Shown one piece after another: positions 41,121 to 54,275 of a stretch of 64,000 nucleotides of DNA. Within the stretch, counting starts at the first letter, position 1. Every line of letters starts with the position of its first letter. The notes beneath the pieces were generated by a model that ran no database searches, was not told the origin of the DNA, and saw only the letters and a list, made by a program, of their open reading frames with translations. A program made the translations under genes and the position numbers. Source of the DNA: Tubiluchus corallicola (lineage: Eukaryota; Priapulida; Priapulimorpha; Priapulimorphida; Tubiluchidae); the NCBI GenBank assembly GCA_030141605.1, contig JAQGDQ010000402.1, positions 147,514-211,513 on the forward strand, given 5' to 3'.

Positions 41121-44100
41121 AGTATTTTCTGTTTGATGTGGTATAAAAACATGTAGTGTAATAAGTCTTTTATGCTGTATTTGTAGTTATGTTTTGATTT
41201 GACAAATTTTGTAATTGCAAAGATTTTTGATCAACAACTTATAGATGTAATCTGATAATTTTCTGTGTACCTGTTCGCCTAATTTGGAAATATTTAGTAC
41301 CACTCTGTACATGTACTATTAGTACGTAATTAATCTGTGAACATTTCATACGTATACTCAGGTATGCTAATAGCAGTACAGTATAAAATTATGAATAGTT
41401 ACTATGTTTTTCTTACAATATTAGTTTATATAAGTTATTTTTAGTAGCCCTTTTTTATTTTCACCTGACTGATTCGATGCCCAAGTAACTCACTAAATAG
41501 GAATGTTACGGTAAATGTGACATAGTTGTAACAAGTGTGTACACTGTTTTTATATTATTGACGATACTGTACGCTTCTGCTTTTATGATTGATGCCAATC
41601 TAGGTAAAATTTAGAATTTTATGTTAATGTTAATTAAAATACCATTTGGTTTGTTGAGACTTGGATGACAATACTATTTGCAGACGTTTTGATTTTGTAA
41701 AATTGGAATACATTTTACCGCATGCTAGTTGACATATTTAAGTTTAAATCAAACCTTCTAACTTTTTGTTGCGCTGATATGATACAAAATTTCTAAATGC
41801 AACGTGTGGCATGGAATAATAAAAATTCTCAAAAAGTACTAAAAATTCTCGATTTTCTCTGTAGTGTTTCTATATTTTGCGACTGGGTAGATGACTAGGT
41901 TTAATTGAATCGAAATCATTATTATTTAACATACCCATAGATCAGATCAACTGGACTTCTTATGCCACTTGTTGGAAAAATTTGACGATGGTGTATGATT
42001 AAGCATATTGTGTAATGTAAAGATGTGTTTACAAAATTATTACAAAAAGTTATGAAAAATTGAAAAATGTGCATCTTTTGGCTGAAAATCATCATATTAC
42101 AGTTCGAAGGCTTAAAAATTATGTAAGCTGACTTTCTTATTGCCGAAATTAATAGAGATTCCTGTGTAACTTCGTATAATAAATGTATTATGTTAATAAA
42201 TTTCAGATGAAAGTTACTAATTACTTGCATTGGAAGCTTCTTTGGCATTATGTACGTCTTACAAATATTTTGTTCGCTAACTGTGTTTATAGACTTAATT
42301 TAATGTCTCTATACTCTATACTGACTATGTATTTCCTTTGAGGTTATTATACAGAATAATGGCAGTATTAGCATATAGTTACTATAACATTTTCTTTGCT
42401 GTATGTGCGTAATTTAACCACTATTGTAACTTAAACACTGCTTAGCAAGGTATGTACATCATTTCTGAAAATATTTCAAATTTGATGAGTGAGATCAAGC
42501 CTAAATTATTATCTTTCCAAAATACTGAAGTAAACTGTACTGAATTTTTTCTATGGATTATAGAATTAATTGTGTGCAGAAGCTACTCTTATTAGAGTAA
42601 AATACCAAAATTAATCAAGTTAACTAATTTTTTCTTCTATGGTGGTGGCATCTACCAGTCTCGATAGACTGGAATCAGCTGATAACTGATTTTAATCGTT
42701 TGCTGGGATTTTACATTCTGATTATTCTGTCATTCAACTGCGTATTTTTTACGCACTGAAAGAACGAAATGAGATGTTCAGAATTTCGCAATCACGATCA
42801 ACCAAAATTGAACAAATCTTATTGATTTCCCAGTGGAGAAATGAAGAGTCCAACATTATGCTCTGCATGCTGAACCGTCAGCCTTTCAATCAGTCACGTC
42901 TAGCTACTGTATTATCTAGACAAAATCCCTCTCGGTTCTCTTGCTTGCAAAATGCTGCAGCTGCGCATTACACAGAAATGCGCATTAATATTTTTGGCAG
43001 GTAGGGTGAGAGGTTGCTGTTTTTTATACAGTAATTTTTCGTGTTTACCTTGTGAATTTGTCAAATTTTGATAGTTTTTTCTCAAGCGGTGGTTGAGCAA
43101 AAAACGATAACAGAATAAGTGGAGGTAGGTTGTAGATAAGTTTTTTTTACTTTATCATATTGTATAAGATGTACGGTATCTTTTATCAATGTTTGCATTT
43201 AAGATATATTTTCATAAAAACAAGAATAAATAAATAAAATAAAGATAAGTATGCATTATCTTATTTGTTGCCCAGTATGGTAAATATTTATGCTGTTGAT
43301 AATATTTATGGTAAGCATTTAAATATTTATATTCTATGTTACCAGGCCTTATTAATATTATACTGATATCAGATGTATCAATTGAGGATAACTTTACGAT
43401 AATAATATAAATGAAAATAGAGACATGGTGATAGTATTATTAGACATACCACGCTTTTTCCTGTACATTCTGAATTCTGATTGATTTAATTGGTTTAAAC
43501 AATATCTGATTTTATTTATTTTTATTTGAATTGGTAAAATTGACGTCTGTAAATTAAAAAAAAGCAGTGGCAGTAAAATAATAGGTAGGTTTGCGATAGG
43601 CAATAGTTACCTGTAAATTGAATATGAACTTTTACTGTTACCTAGTAGACAGCTTGAAGTAAATATTATGAGAAGGTGAAATGAAACTTCTTTAACATTT
43701 TTCAGATAGATTTATGAACGAATTTAAACAGAATAGGTGGCCTTCCTAAACTTGCATATGGTTTGACTAGCTCATCCTATCTGCATAGGACTCTAGGCCA
43801 TAGTGCACATTTTTATTTCACATGTGCTGAGCACATCAAAATTTTTAAAGATTTAATTCTCTGTTGAACAAAGAAGTAGAGTCAAATGTGGAATAGTTTA
43901 GAACTTTAGATGCTAATTTACTACATATGTAAGTACACATTCAGTTACAAAAAGTATCACTACTTGATATCCAAGTATTTCACCACTCAGTAATGTGTCA
44001 TTTAAGTGACCTGTAATTGTTATGAACATTGGCAATCCAGGCACATGTTTTTGTTATAACTTGGCCAGTAGTTGCCGACCAACCTAGCAGGTAACTTAAT

Positions 44101-46910
44101 TATAGGTGCCATTTTACTGACAAAATAAGTAATACACTACATGTATGCATGTAGTGTCATACTTGCATGCATGTATTTATATGACTAATGTACCTAATTG
44201 ATGTATTTTTCATTTATATTTTTAAATTTTCATTCTCCTACTTATCATAAGCTCTGCATGGTTATTTGCAGCAAGCACTTGTTTGCAGGTCCGTTAAATA
44301 CATTATTTTCAATTTTTCAGCCATATTGTGATAATAAGTTGATTATTTACTTGGCCCTCTTACCTTTATATAATGTATGAAACTTGTGCACCAATCTAAT
44401 CTAGTGTTATAACTGAGTAGTTCGATTACTATTTTTGCCTTTTTCAATGTAGAAACTAGTTATTGTGTAAGCGGAATCAGCAATGCAGCTGCGTATTAAT
44501 CTCTGTCAGTTTCTTTGAATACAGTTTTATGTAGTGTGCTCACAGCAGACATATGCAGGTACGTCCAGCTGTTTTAGTGCCTGCACTGGGATTAGAAAGT
44601 CAGCACTGTATGTGCAATAAATATTTTAGCTTTATTCCCACATGAATTCAGAATTACATATCACACACAATAATTAAAAACGAAGTACAAAAATATTCAC
44701 AAAAAATGTGTGTAGTTAGCAGAAAAATAAAAAAAACGTTTAGAGAAGATGTAAATGAAATAAAATCACTCACTAGTTAACACATATCTCATTATGTAGG
44801 GCACAATCTTGTGCACTCTGTCAAATGTGGTTGATCCAGCACTGATGATGTACTGCCAATGCACTCTTTCTTATTTTCCATCATAGCTAGCATTTTCATA
44901 AATAACTGGTTCATTTATATATCACTTATTTCAATGGCCAGCACACAATTTGATTCACAAATATCCTGACTGTATAGTGTACACCCTGTTTTAAAATATT
45001 AGTTTTGAAGAATTTCAAAACTTGGGTGTCATTCTATAGAAATAATCTGCATTTTACATCCATGATAGAAAATTCATGATGATTCGCATATTACATTCAG
45101 AAGGGCTATATTGCTATAGTTTTCTGGAAATGCTTTTTAATATAAAAACTGTTACATATGTAATATGAGTACATTGAAGTACATTGAGTTGTATCTGTCT
45201 TGTTGCTTCACAACAATAGTTAAAATTCATAAATATATTAACTTCCCGCGTCGTCCAGATTCATAACAAATCGCGCCTCAGTTTAAATTGTAATTTTATA
45301 CATGGGAAAATGAGCCTATTTAATGCATCCGATTAAATCTCGGCTCTGCGATACGTGATGGAAAAACTGCACGTTAAATTGTTCGCGCTTTTATAGCCAT
45401 ATTTTATGCATGTTTTCCGGTTTTATTGCCTAGCTGATAATAGTTATGCAGATCATCACATTCGCATTGATCAGATCGTTGGGTGTTCATGATGGCCTGC
45501 TCGTTTCTCTGACTCATTTTTCAGTTACTTGCGTGCATTTAGGCGTAAAAATATCGCTGCCTGAATGGCCCATTTGTTATGCAGTACCACGTTAAATTGC
45601 ACTGTCACCTTTCATCTGCGTGTGTGCCATTATTATCATCATCAAGATTGACAAAGTGATGGCCTGTTTGGGCTTGTTGTTTATCCCTAGGGAGAATAGG
45701 GACTGATGAGAAATTAGGAATGTTTTTAATGCGATGTGCACTTAAAATGTACCTACTACCTTGTAAACCCTAATTACCCAAACGTGCATGATTTTGTCAT
45801 GCAAGTTAGCCTTGCCTTTATACGCGATTTTCATCTTAGCAGTTTTTGTTTCACGAACATTCCTGTACTTATGCCGCCTGAGTAGCAGGAGTTTAGGAAA
45901 GTGAGAGAATAATATTAGGTATCATAATCTTACAGTTGAACGGCGAATGTAAAAAAAATATGTTATTATCCGTTCATACTGTATAGGTGAAAACTGTAGA
46001 GTAGTTTTAACTCTAGTGAAAAAAAACTTGATGAATGTAAATAACGATTTGCGTGGGTGGACTAAAACTGGAGTTAAATGCGTCCCGTTCTAGTTTGGTT
46101 ATACGTATAGGTATATAAGGTACATCACCTTTTAAGTGTTAGGAATTTTTGGTCATACGAGGTACTATTATGGATTATTATTATTATATTTATACAAAAT
46201 TCTTTTCGAAATTTCAGAGCTTTTCATTTCGGAAAAACAGAAACAAACAAGGCTTTTCCTCGTTAACATTTTGTATGTTAGTAAAATGTTTCTTGTCATT
46301 CTTGAATGGTTATTTAGAACATTTTTAACCTTTTAGTTGACCCTTTATTCAATTCTCCTAACAGTATTTTTTGCTCAGAACTAACTATCATATGATACTA
46401 GTGTTTATAAAACTTTTTCCTCTCGCTGCAGAGGAATTCAACAACTCTGTAAATTCCTATCATAAAAGTTTGCAGATTTTGTCTGATGCCTCCTCTAATC
46501 TTGGCGGTAACATCTTTGACAGTTAGAGGTAGATGCAGAAATTGCAAGGAGTTACATGAAACAGATGCATAGCTGAAGCCACGCACGGGACGGGAAGTTG
46601 TCCAGGAATACGCTGCTGCATGCGTGGAGCAGTCAGCACATGGCTGCCACTTTTTTCCTCGTGGGAAGATATCATTTGTCTCATCTTGTTGGTTTGAACC
46701 CGTGCGCAGTCTTAAGCGTTTTAATTCTTGTCGGTTTGCAGTTTAACGAGTTATAGTTATGAATAATATTTAATGCTGGAACTGACTATTTGGTTCATTG
46801 GAACTTTCTCAACCACAAATTTGGATCACTTTTGAAGGAAAACTGCCCCACTTGTTTCATTAGTAATTCAGAATGTTGTATAAACTCGATGACTAACTAC
46901 CGCTATTACT
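41121..46910. other. Intergenic DNA, no gene seen
   Basis: AT-rich with no convincing coding region. It contains a 24-bp palindrome at 44134-44157. The block 45240-45900 is less AT-rich and rich in homeodomain/bZIP-like words, so it could be a conserved regulatory segment, but this is a guess. Confidence 0.55.
44134..44157. repeat. Short perfect palindrome
   Basis: Stem ACACTACAT paired with ATGTAGTGT around a 6-bp centre GTATGC. A second GCATGCATG lies just downstream. No function is assigned. Confidence 0.7.
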
Positions 46911-47641
46911 GTACTAGGACGAAGTGAATAGATGGGTGGTTACGATAAGTATTTTGCAGCCAAAGTTAAGCAACACAGGGCTGATTGATATATGAATGGC
47001 TGACAGTAAGAGGTATCTATTGAGGTCTCCGACTCAATAAGTATGTTTGTTCATCTGTATCTGTAGTAAAAGCGTCTACCACACGACGATAATAGACACA
47101 TTGTCAACCATTTTATTTCATACTAAATGACTTTCATCTTTTCAAATGCTCTTTTAATTTTGTAACTCTTCATCTTTTTTTCATCTGCCATACTGCCATC
47201 GGCTCTTTATCTCACTGAGGAAGGGACTGTGCTCTGAAAGTGGCTAAGACACATCCTGCTCAGCATTTTATTTTAGAGGACTATCTTGATAACAAGGCAG
47301 ATTGCGGTTCTGCCACAGACCTCAGCATATGAAGTACACTGTGGATACCGGTTTGCTTTGAAACCAGGCAAAATAGAATGAAGAGTTGCAAAATTAAAAG
47401 GTCTTGGAAAAGACGAAAATCATTTAGTATGGAACAAAATGAATAACATTGTGCTTATTATTGTCGTATGGTAGACAGTTTTACTACAGATACAGATGAA
47501 CAAAAATATCTATTGAGTCTGAGATCTCAGTAGATTCTCCTTGCTGTCAGCCATTTATTTATCAACCAGGCCCAGCATTGCCTAACTTTGGTCGCAAAAT
47601 ACTCGCCATAACCACCCAACTATTCACCTCGTACATAGTAG
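46911..47641. mobile_element. Large inverted repeat, 5S-headed SINE-like arms
   Basis: Left arm 46921-47173 and right arm 47378-47630 are inverted copies of 253 bp each, roughly 80% identical by eye with two compensating 1-bp indels, around a loop of about 204 bp. About 40 bp inside the outer end each arm has a 5S-rRNA-like segment running inward: CAAAGTTAAGCAAC then ATGGCTGACAG at 46961-47006, and CAAAGTTAGGCAATGCTGGG then ATGGCTGACAG at 47590-47544 (minus strand). That spacing matches where the 5S internal promoter lies. I read this as two 5S-derived SINEs joined tail to tail, or a foldback element built from one. Confidence 0.75.
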
Positions 47642-50544
47642 TATGCTAAACAGTATAGAGAAATTACATGAATACATGGTTGTTAAAAGTACCTTTATTA
47701 ATGTACCTTTGATTACGGTTAAGGTTAGGTAGGGTTAGGATTAAGGATAGGGTTATGGTATTTAAATTGTGTGGGGAATTGTAAACTCCTTCCTAATTTT
47801 TAAATGCCACTTGGCTACAAAATTTGCATAGTTGTTTAGCAGCGAAGATAAAATTACCAACCGAAGTTAAACGCACACATCCGCTTCTGCTAGTGAAAAA
47901 ACGACCAAACCTGGATCATTTGCGCGTTAATTGCTCATTAGGCAAATATTCATCAATATTATGCGCTTAATTTGCGGTTTTTACTGGCAGTTTTTGTTTG
48001 CGTTTCTGTTCATTGATCCAGCCTGCAGTTTTGTTAACGTAGTAATTAGTGTCTGTACAGCAAACAGCGCAGTTGCCATTTGGCTGTCTGTTAATAGGTT
48101 CTTAATTTGACGAAATTCTCGCAAAAATTACGAGTAATTAGACGCTGCTTTACGTTACAGGGATGAGTCAGTGAGGTGCTGCGCTGGGGAATCATTATGA
48201 TGTAAGCTGAGACAAATGTCATGATGCCCCTGCGGTATTAACCTGTGTTGTTTCTCAGTTTAAAAGAAACTTTTTGAGGTTTGTGTCGCATTATTTAGCT
48301 GCTTAAAGCAGCACTGAAGACAGAATGTGATTGGGTGTTAAAATGTAGATTGCGTTTTGACGAATAAGCTGTATTATTTTTAGTCTGGCGTTACTGGTGC
48401 CTCTAGCAGTCTAGCGCATTTAACAATGCACGTGGTCGGACGCATCTCACATTACGTTTATAAGCTAGACATTATTTACACTTAAAGAGAGTTGCCTTGT
48501 TCATAACCGTTTTAGACAGACACAACCGTTGACAGTGACAAACAAAATTTTATTGAAGTTCTGAAGTTGTGAATTTTATACTAAAATGTGTTATCTAAAT
48601 TGTAGATTTTCATTTTGTTTTCTTGCTAGGATTCAAAATTGTGATAAATGACTGTAGGTAAAATAGAGCGGAGAAACTTTCTGTGGCTTGGTTAAATGCG
48701 GATAGTCGGAAATACATCACTGCATTCTTCCAGGGAATATCGGCAAGTGTAAAGCGTGCTTCTTTACGAAAATTTCTACCTGCATTATGTTTTGTTTTGT
48801 TAAATCTGTAAAGTGAAGCAGATGTCCGTTCTTGCTCTTCACACTTTGGTAAATTCTCAACAAAGATCTTGTCATTTTCCGCCAGTCGATTTCAGTACTG
48901 AAACCAGATACATGTGTGAGACATTCGTATTAAGATAAAATGCTTTTCTGTGGAACGCTGTACCTGCTTTGTCGTTTTATCTAAGTGCTTATTAAAGTGT
49001 CAGTAGATGCCTTGTTCACGTAGCTGCAGTAAGTGTCCATTACTCGATAAGAACAAATTTTATATCAACCAAATTACTTTCATGTTCCCTTTTAATATTG
49101 TATATTGTAACTCTTCATTCTAATAGCCAGTTGTCATTAATGTTTTTTCTATTTATAACAAAACGTACCCAGTAGGTCTTGTATAAAGTAAGGTTATAAT
49201 GACTTTTTTCTATAAGAAATCGCTGTGCTGTTATGACAAGTTGGTTTTGATTAACTGCTATAACTGGCCGCCCCATTCTTCTTAAAATGTCTTTTCTCGA
49301 CGTCTTCATTTGCGCTTAATGATGCCTTTTGCCTCAGTTAAAGATTCAGATGTCACTGGAGGGTAGGATTCTTCCTTGGAAAAATGTGATTAATGGGAGA
49401 AAATTGTCTGACAGTGTTACTGAACTTTGTGATGAGTTTCCAGTTTTTCGATTAGATCTTGGTTTAGCAGTGCCTTCGTCGTTGTCTGGCCGCTGACGCG
49501 AGTCTTTATTGATTTATAAAACAAAATTAGTAGTATTGTAATGTTGCACAAGCAGTGATGGGTCTTTGTGTTGGGACCTTATAAACTATGGTTACTTACA
49601 ATACAACTCCTATTATTAAAAACCATTACATTGATTAACCGTTTTTAGTAATACGAGTGCATATATAACTGGCATAATAATGTGTGACTGTTTGGCAGTT
49701 TTGGTCGTTTGGCACGAGTGAAATCCAGCTAAAATAAGTTATAAAGTATTTTCACAACGAAAAGGATTTAATAGCACTACAGCCTGGCAGCTTAGAGTAC
49801 TTTCCATACTTCAGCAACAGCAATTTACACTGGCTGTAATAATTGTGGTAGTTTAACCGCGTTTGCTGAAATCTTTTGGGACTTCTGAACGTGATGTAGT
49901 TGGTTTATGAATAATTTACTAAACACACAGTGCATGCCTATCCGATTATTGTTCTACTACCAGTGTACTGTTGAATATTTGTCAGCATTGGGAATTATGC
50001 TTTGGATTACCGTAGCTGTCTAGCGATTGCTACCATGACTCCAGATTAGTTATGATTGGCTAAAATATTGTAAATTATATAGGCTATTTGTGCTAGGTCC
50101 GACAAACTAAAACGATAGTTGCAAACTTTCGGGAATCTCAACAGTAAAAAATTTATACTACAGTTTAGGACTGGTTAGTTAATTTGATTAATTAATTAAG
50201 TAGTTTATGGTAGTGGAAATTATTTTTTCTCGAATGAATGTTCTCGCTCTATCAGTGCGTGTCAAAGTATCGAAGTCGTGCAGCATTTGTGTAGCTCTTG
50301 TGCTCTAGCTTATGTTGTTTTGAATTTCTTATAGAGTAAATAGTTTCAAAGAACAGGGCTTCAGAGCGTTCTTGTTCAAATTATTAAGCGTAGTCAGCCA
50401 TGTTGGCAAACTTATGCAATAGAAATGCCAATTCGACACAAAATTGTGTTGTTTTTGGCTAAATATTTAGCTTAAAAAATTATATCATTTAGGCTACCGC
50501 CAATGAGGTATCAACAACACATGTCTAATTTCCTGCTGTTAGAA
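47642..50544. other. Intergenic DNA, no gene seen
   Basis: No supportable gene. It contains a telomere-like GGTTAG-rich patch (47711-47757). The 47880-48060 block has several ATTA/TAAT and ATTTGC words that could mark a regulatory element. Confidence 0.55.
47711..47757 (+). repeat. Telomere-like degenerate (GGTTAG) patch
   Basis: Successive variants GGTTAA, GGTTAGGTAGGGTTAGG, ATTAAGGATAGGGTTATGG. This resembles an interstitial TTAGGG-type repeat of about eight degenerate units. Confidence 0.55.
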
Positions 50545-50935
50545 GTGTCCAATGTTTAGTGCAAATGGACCTACGTGTCCAAAAACCTAGTGCCAAAATA
50601 TCTTATGTGACTTTCATTTTTTTATTATCCAAATGTCGTATATGTTGAAATGAGCTATGTGCCCAAATTCCCTTGTAATTCAAATTACCTGTGTCAGATT
50701 AGCCTATATGTCCACAGTACCTTGCATTCAAATGACCTATGTGTCAAAATTCCCCATGTGTCGAATTGACCGATGTGTCAAAATCACCTTGTGTCCAAAT
50801 TACCTATGTGTCCAAAGTACCTTGAGTCCAAATGAACTGTGTGTCACTATGTGTCCATATCACCTTATGTCCAAATTACCTATGTGCCCGAATAGCCCAT
50901 GTGTCCAGGATACCTAGTGTCCAAAAGTGACGAAG
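50545..50935 (+). repeat. Degenerate minisatellite, ~16-17 bp unit
   Basis: Many imperfect copies of a unit like CCTATGTGTCCAAATTA, with alternation of CCTATGTG and CCTTGTG. The repeat creates an 86-codon open frame (50657-50914) with recurring CPNYLCVQ-like peptides. This is a by-product of the array and not evidence for a gene. Confidence 0.85.
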
Positions 50936-52663
50936 CATCTAAATAACTGTGTCGAGATGTCTGCACATCTTGCGGAGAACTACTACAGTACCACTTTAGT
51001 TGCTGCTGTGGTAATCACACTGTAATCACTAAGATCCTCCAAGTGTCGAAAAAGATATTTGTAGTATATCGAACAATCATATCAGGCATAATTTACTGGA
51101 TGTTCCATTTTTGTTCATTGACGATATCTTTGCCATTTGAGCTGGTCTCTTATTAAATTCCCTAATCAGACCTTGTGTAAGAATTATTGACTAATCAATG
51201 GAAACAGGACTGTCTCATCTGTGTTACATGTACGGTCCAGGGCTGTATAATTATTGCAACACCGTGCTGCTCTGCTTGCCATGTCAGGTGATATTGATTC
51301 TACGTAAGAGAAAGAAACCCAGCTCTGCAGGTGAGCTTATTATATATTAACTGCTGTACGTATATCATTTAGTACAATTCTGTGGTTCATTAGATTCGTG
51401 CTGTGTATGATGTGAATTGCTGTCGGCTTATCAGTTCTGTTATTATCGTCCCTGAGTTCAGATGATACTGCAGATGGTAGGCTTTTAGTGGCACTATCAA
51501 ACATTATTAGTCTGACTGTTTCTTTGTGACCATGGTTACACACAGTGCTGTTTTATTTATGAAAGTTCTGAAGATGTTATTTAAGGTGAGAATTTGTGAA
51601 TAACAGTTACTAATTATTACAATATCCGGTAAGGTCTTTGTAATTTATACGACTAGGTCAAAATGTATGTTCCCAATGGCGTGTTCAAACTAGTGAGTCT
51701 TCTCGTCAGGTTAACTCGCTAAGTAACTCGCACGCGTGTTAAATTAGTGTCAGAAAGCTTACAATTTCTTGTTGACAGTAACTCGCAAAGCAGTTCACAC
51801 TTGTGAGTTTGCTGTCAGAGACAACACACGCGACAGAAAACTCTATAGTCTGAACGCGCGTTAGTTCCTTAAATGTATATTGGTTTACAAAGTTTAAGGC
51901 CCATTTCACACACATACCGTGTTGATCTCACAGATTTCCGGAAAAATCTATTTCTGCCGTATGATTTGGTGGAACGATTTGACTGACTATCTATGGAAAA
52001 TAAAAGGGTTGTTTGTGAAACCATATGCTGTTTTTCTACCAAATAGAGAGCAAAAGAGCCATCGGCTTATTAAAAGCACATATTAAATTAGAGGAAAGAC
52101 GAAATTCTCATACAGATGAAGTACAGCAGAACTTAAAATGTACATGAATCACCGAAATAATATTTTGCGTAAGACCGAAATACCGACTTCCGGACAAAGT
52201 AAAAGTAAAGGACATTTCGTGATAACACCCCACCTACGCGGCCATGCTGATAAAAGATAAATATAAAATGTAAATACCAGTAATGATACAAGATATTGCT
52301 TACTTTGATAAGTACATACCACGGGACAGTGTTATCAAGTTCATTCAAACAGGTCTAGCGCTACCAGCGGAAGTCGTAAAACCACTAAAAGCTTTTACCC
52401 ATTTCGCATGTTGAAAGCTTGATAAATCAAACCCGAGGAATGAACTTTAAAATAGCTGTAAACAAGAAAATTTCCTAAACGCGTTTTATAATTGTTTAAG
52501 ATTATGAGCCTGCACGTGTGACGTGCTTAGACATTTTATTCTAGCTTTTTTGTTTGGTCATGCAAGTTGGACGTGCAAGAATTGCTCAGTATAATGAAAT
52601 TTTCATAAATTATGAGCGTTCCCAATACACTTCCATTAGCTTACCACAATAGCTACTTATATT
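50936..52663. other. Intergenic DNA, one possible MITE
   Basis: No gene seen. It contains the candidate inverted-repeat element at 51679-51860. Confidence 0.55.
51679..51860. mobile_element. Possible short MITE
   Basis: GCGTGTTCAAACTAGTGAGT at the left and the inverse of ACTCTATAGTCTGAACGCGC at the right match over about 27 bp with several mismatches. An internal partial copy (GTTCACACTTGTGAGTTTGC) lies at 51793. The local GC content is higher than the surroundings. No clear target-site duplication. Confidence 0.4.
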
Positions 52664-52779
52664 AAGTTAGCTTCATTGTTTGTACTAGAGAATTAGACAA
52701 AGGGTATTGTAAGGCTCCAAAAAGTTAGCTTCATTGTTTGTACTAGAGAATTAGACAAAGGGTATTGTAAGGCTCCAAC
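52664..52779. repeat. 58-bp perfect tandem duplication
   Basis: 52664-52721 is repeated immediately as 52722-52779. I find no mismatch over the unit, which contains TTAGCTTCATTGTTTG and GGGTATTGTAAGGCTCC. The lack of divergence indicates a recent event or an assembly artefact. Confidence 0.9.
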
Positions 52780-53041
52780 TCTAGTGGTAGCAAATTGTAC
52801 CTTGTAATATAATGATTACTATTAATCTCAGCAATGTGTAATCTCTGTTTTACTATCAGTGGAAGAGGCAATATTTTTATAATATCATTGCTGCTTCCAC
52901 AACGTATTGCTAAACTTCACAAATCAAAGCGACTTTAATTCGCAACTTGGATTGCGCATTTAATTGACGCATTGAAATAATTCGACTCGAATTTCATTAC
53001 ATTTGTTGAGTTACTCTTTTTTTGTAGCCTCGAAGTCGTCC

Positions 53042-53110
53042 ATAAGATTAAGATTATCTTTATTTATCTCCTTTAAGTTTGACAGTACATAAGAGACCTA
53101 ATAATTATTT
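53042..53110 (-). mobile_element. Possible retroelement 3' end
   Basis: Plus-strand ATAAGATTAAGATTATCTTT is, on the minus strand, GATAAATAAAGATAATC running into AATCTT units, a typical LINE/SINE 3' end. The body is not recognisable. Confidence 0.4.
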
Positions 53111-54243
53111 TCGCAATTTAGGAAGTTAATAAATATTCGTTAATAACTCATGTGGTATTGAAAATAAAGATATTAACTTTCGCAAAATGTAAATTATATA
53201 CATATACTTAAATCAACGGCAGTAATATATTACAATTTATAACTGCAAATTTAACGAATGATTTAAATATGTGACACAAACGATGAAAAAAGACGTTTCC
53301 AACGAATGTTTCGACGTGCAGTTAGACTGAATCTTACAGAGCCTAGTAACGCCATGTGCAGTAAGATTGTACAACGGATAAACACATGCAAGTCTGTGCC
53401 CTACAGTCACAGAATACTTCCTTAATCTGAAGTAAAAATTCTCTCTGGCAAACGTTTAATGCTATCAAAACAACATGCAACCGCGTTCTGATGTTATCTG
53501 AAGGGGGAATGTTGAAATCTTATATAAACATCCCCCAACAAGCCGCCTTTGCCCAGGTGAGATCAGCAAAGCGAAAATTATTCAGCTGTGTTGGTACTTG
53601 GGAAGTTCTTCACCTATATTTTCTTCAAGATGCTGGCAAAGTGGCATTATTTCGCTCGCTGACACCAGAGAATGTGCTAATAGTTGCGGTCGAGGGCATC
53701 GAGTTTTCGATTACTGCCACTGGGGGCGTTGGCTTGAGCAAGTCTTTATTCTGAATGAATGGCATTACGTTCTTATTCTTGTATTGCTGGGTCAATGTTA
53801 AATGAAGTTATTCTTTGGGTGTAGAACATTCTGTGAACATTGTAGGATATCACTATTTGTGGAGAGCTTTGTTTGCTGTAGAACCAGAATTAACAGAATG
53901 CAACAAACTGCGCTGAGCTTTGAGCAAAAACGCATAAAGCAGGAGACAACTATATAACTCACAGGTAGATCTAAAATGTATTTAGCATCTTTTTTAGGTA
54001 TCAGTTGGCGGGAAACATGAGAGATTTGGAAATGATTGTGTAACTGCTACATCAGTTTAATTCTTTTTACATATACAGTTTATTTTACGGATAAACGTTT
54101 TAATATCAGTAAATTTTAATCTGAAAAACGTGTATAATCTGAAGTATATATAAAATTTCCAATAGGACGATGCCGATTTGAGTGAATTGATCGCTTATTA
54201 CTGATATTCATATTGGCTATAAAGAAAAGTACGATAACATAGC

Positions 54244-54275
54244 TTAACATAACATAACATAACATAACATAACAT
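54244..54275. repeat. (AACAT)n microsatellite
   Basis: About six uninterrupted AACAT pentamers. Confidence 0.9.

Noticed and set aside
42167-42178. 12-bp match to a loxP half-site (TAACTTCGTATA)
   Set aside because: No inverted second half follows and the context is ordinary AT-rich DNA, so it is a chance match.
46690-46710. tRNA B-box-like GGTTTGAACCC
   Set aside because: No A box at proper spacing and no cloverleaf.
47215-47238. Hammerhead-ribozyme-like core (CTGAGGA ... GAAA) in the loop of the inverted repeat
   Set aside because: A short stem II and a weak stem III can be drawn, but no stem I pairs around the cleavage position, so the fold is not supported.
50657-50917. 86-codon Cys-rich frame with repeated CPNYLCVQ
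   Set aside because: It is the direct translation of the 16-17-bp minisatellite.
53491-53754. 87-codon open frame
   Set aside because: No recognisable domain, no consistent splice sites and length within chance expectation for 64 kb.
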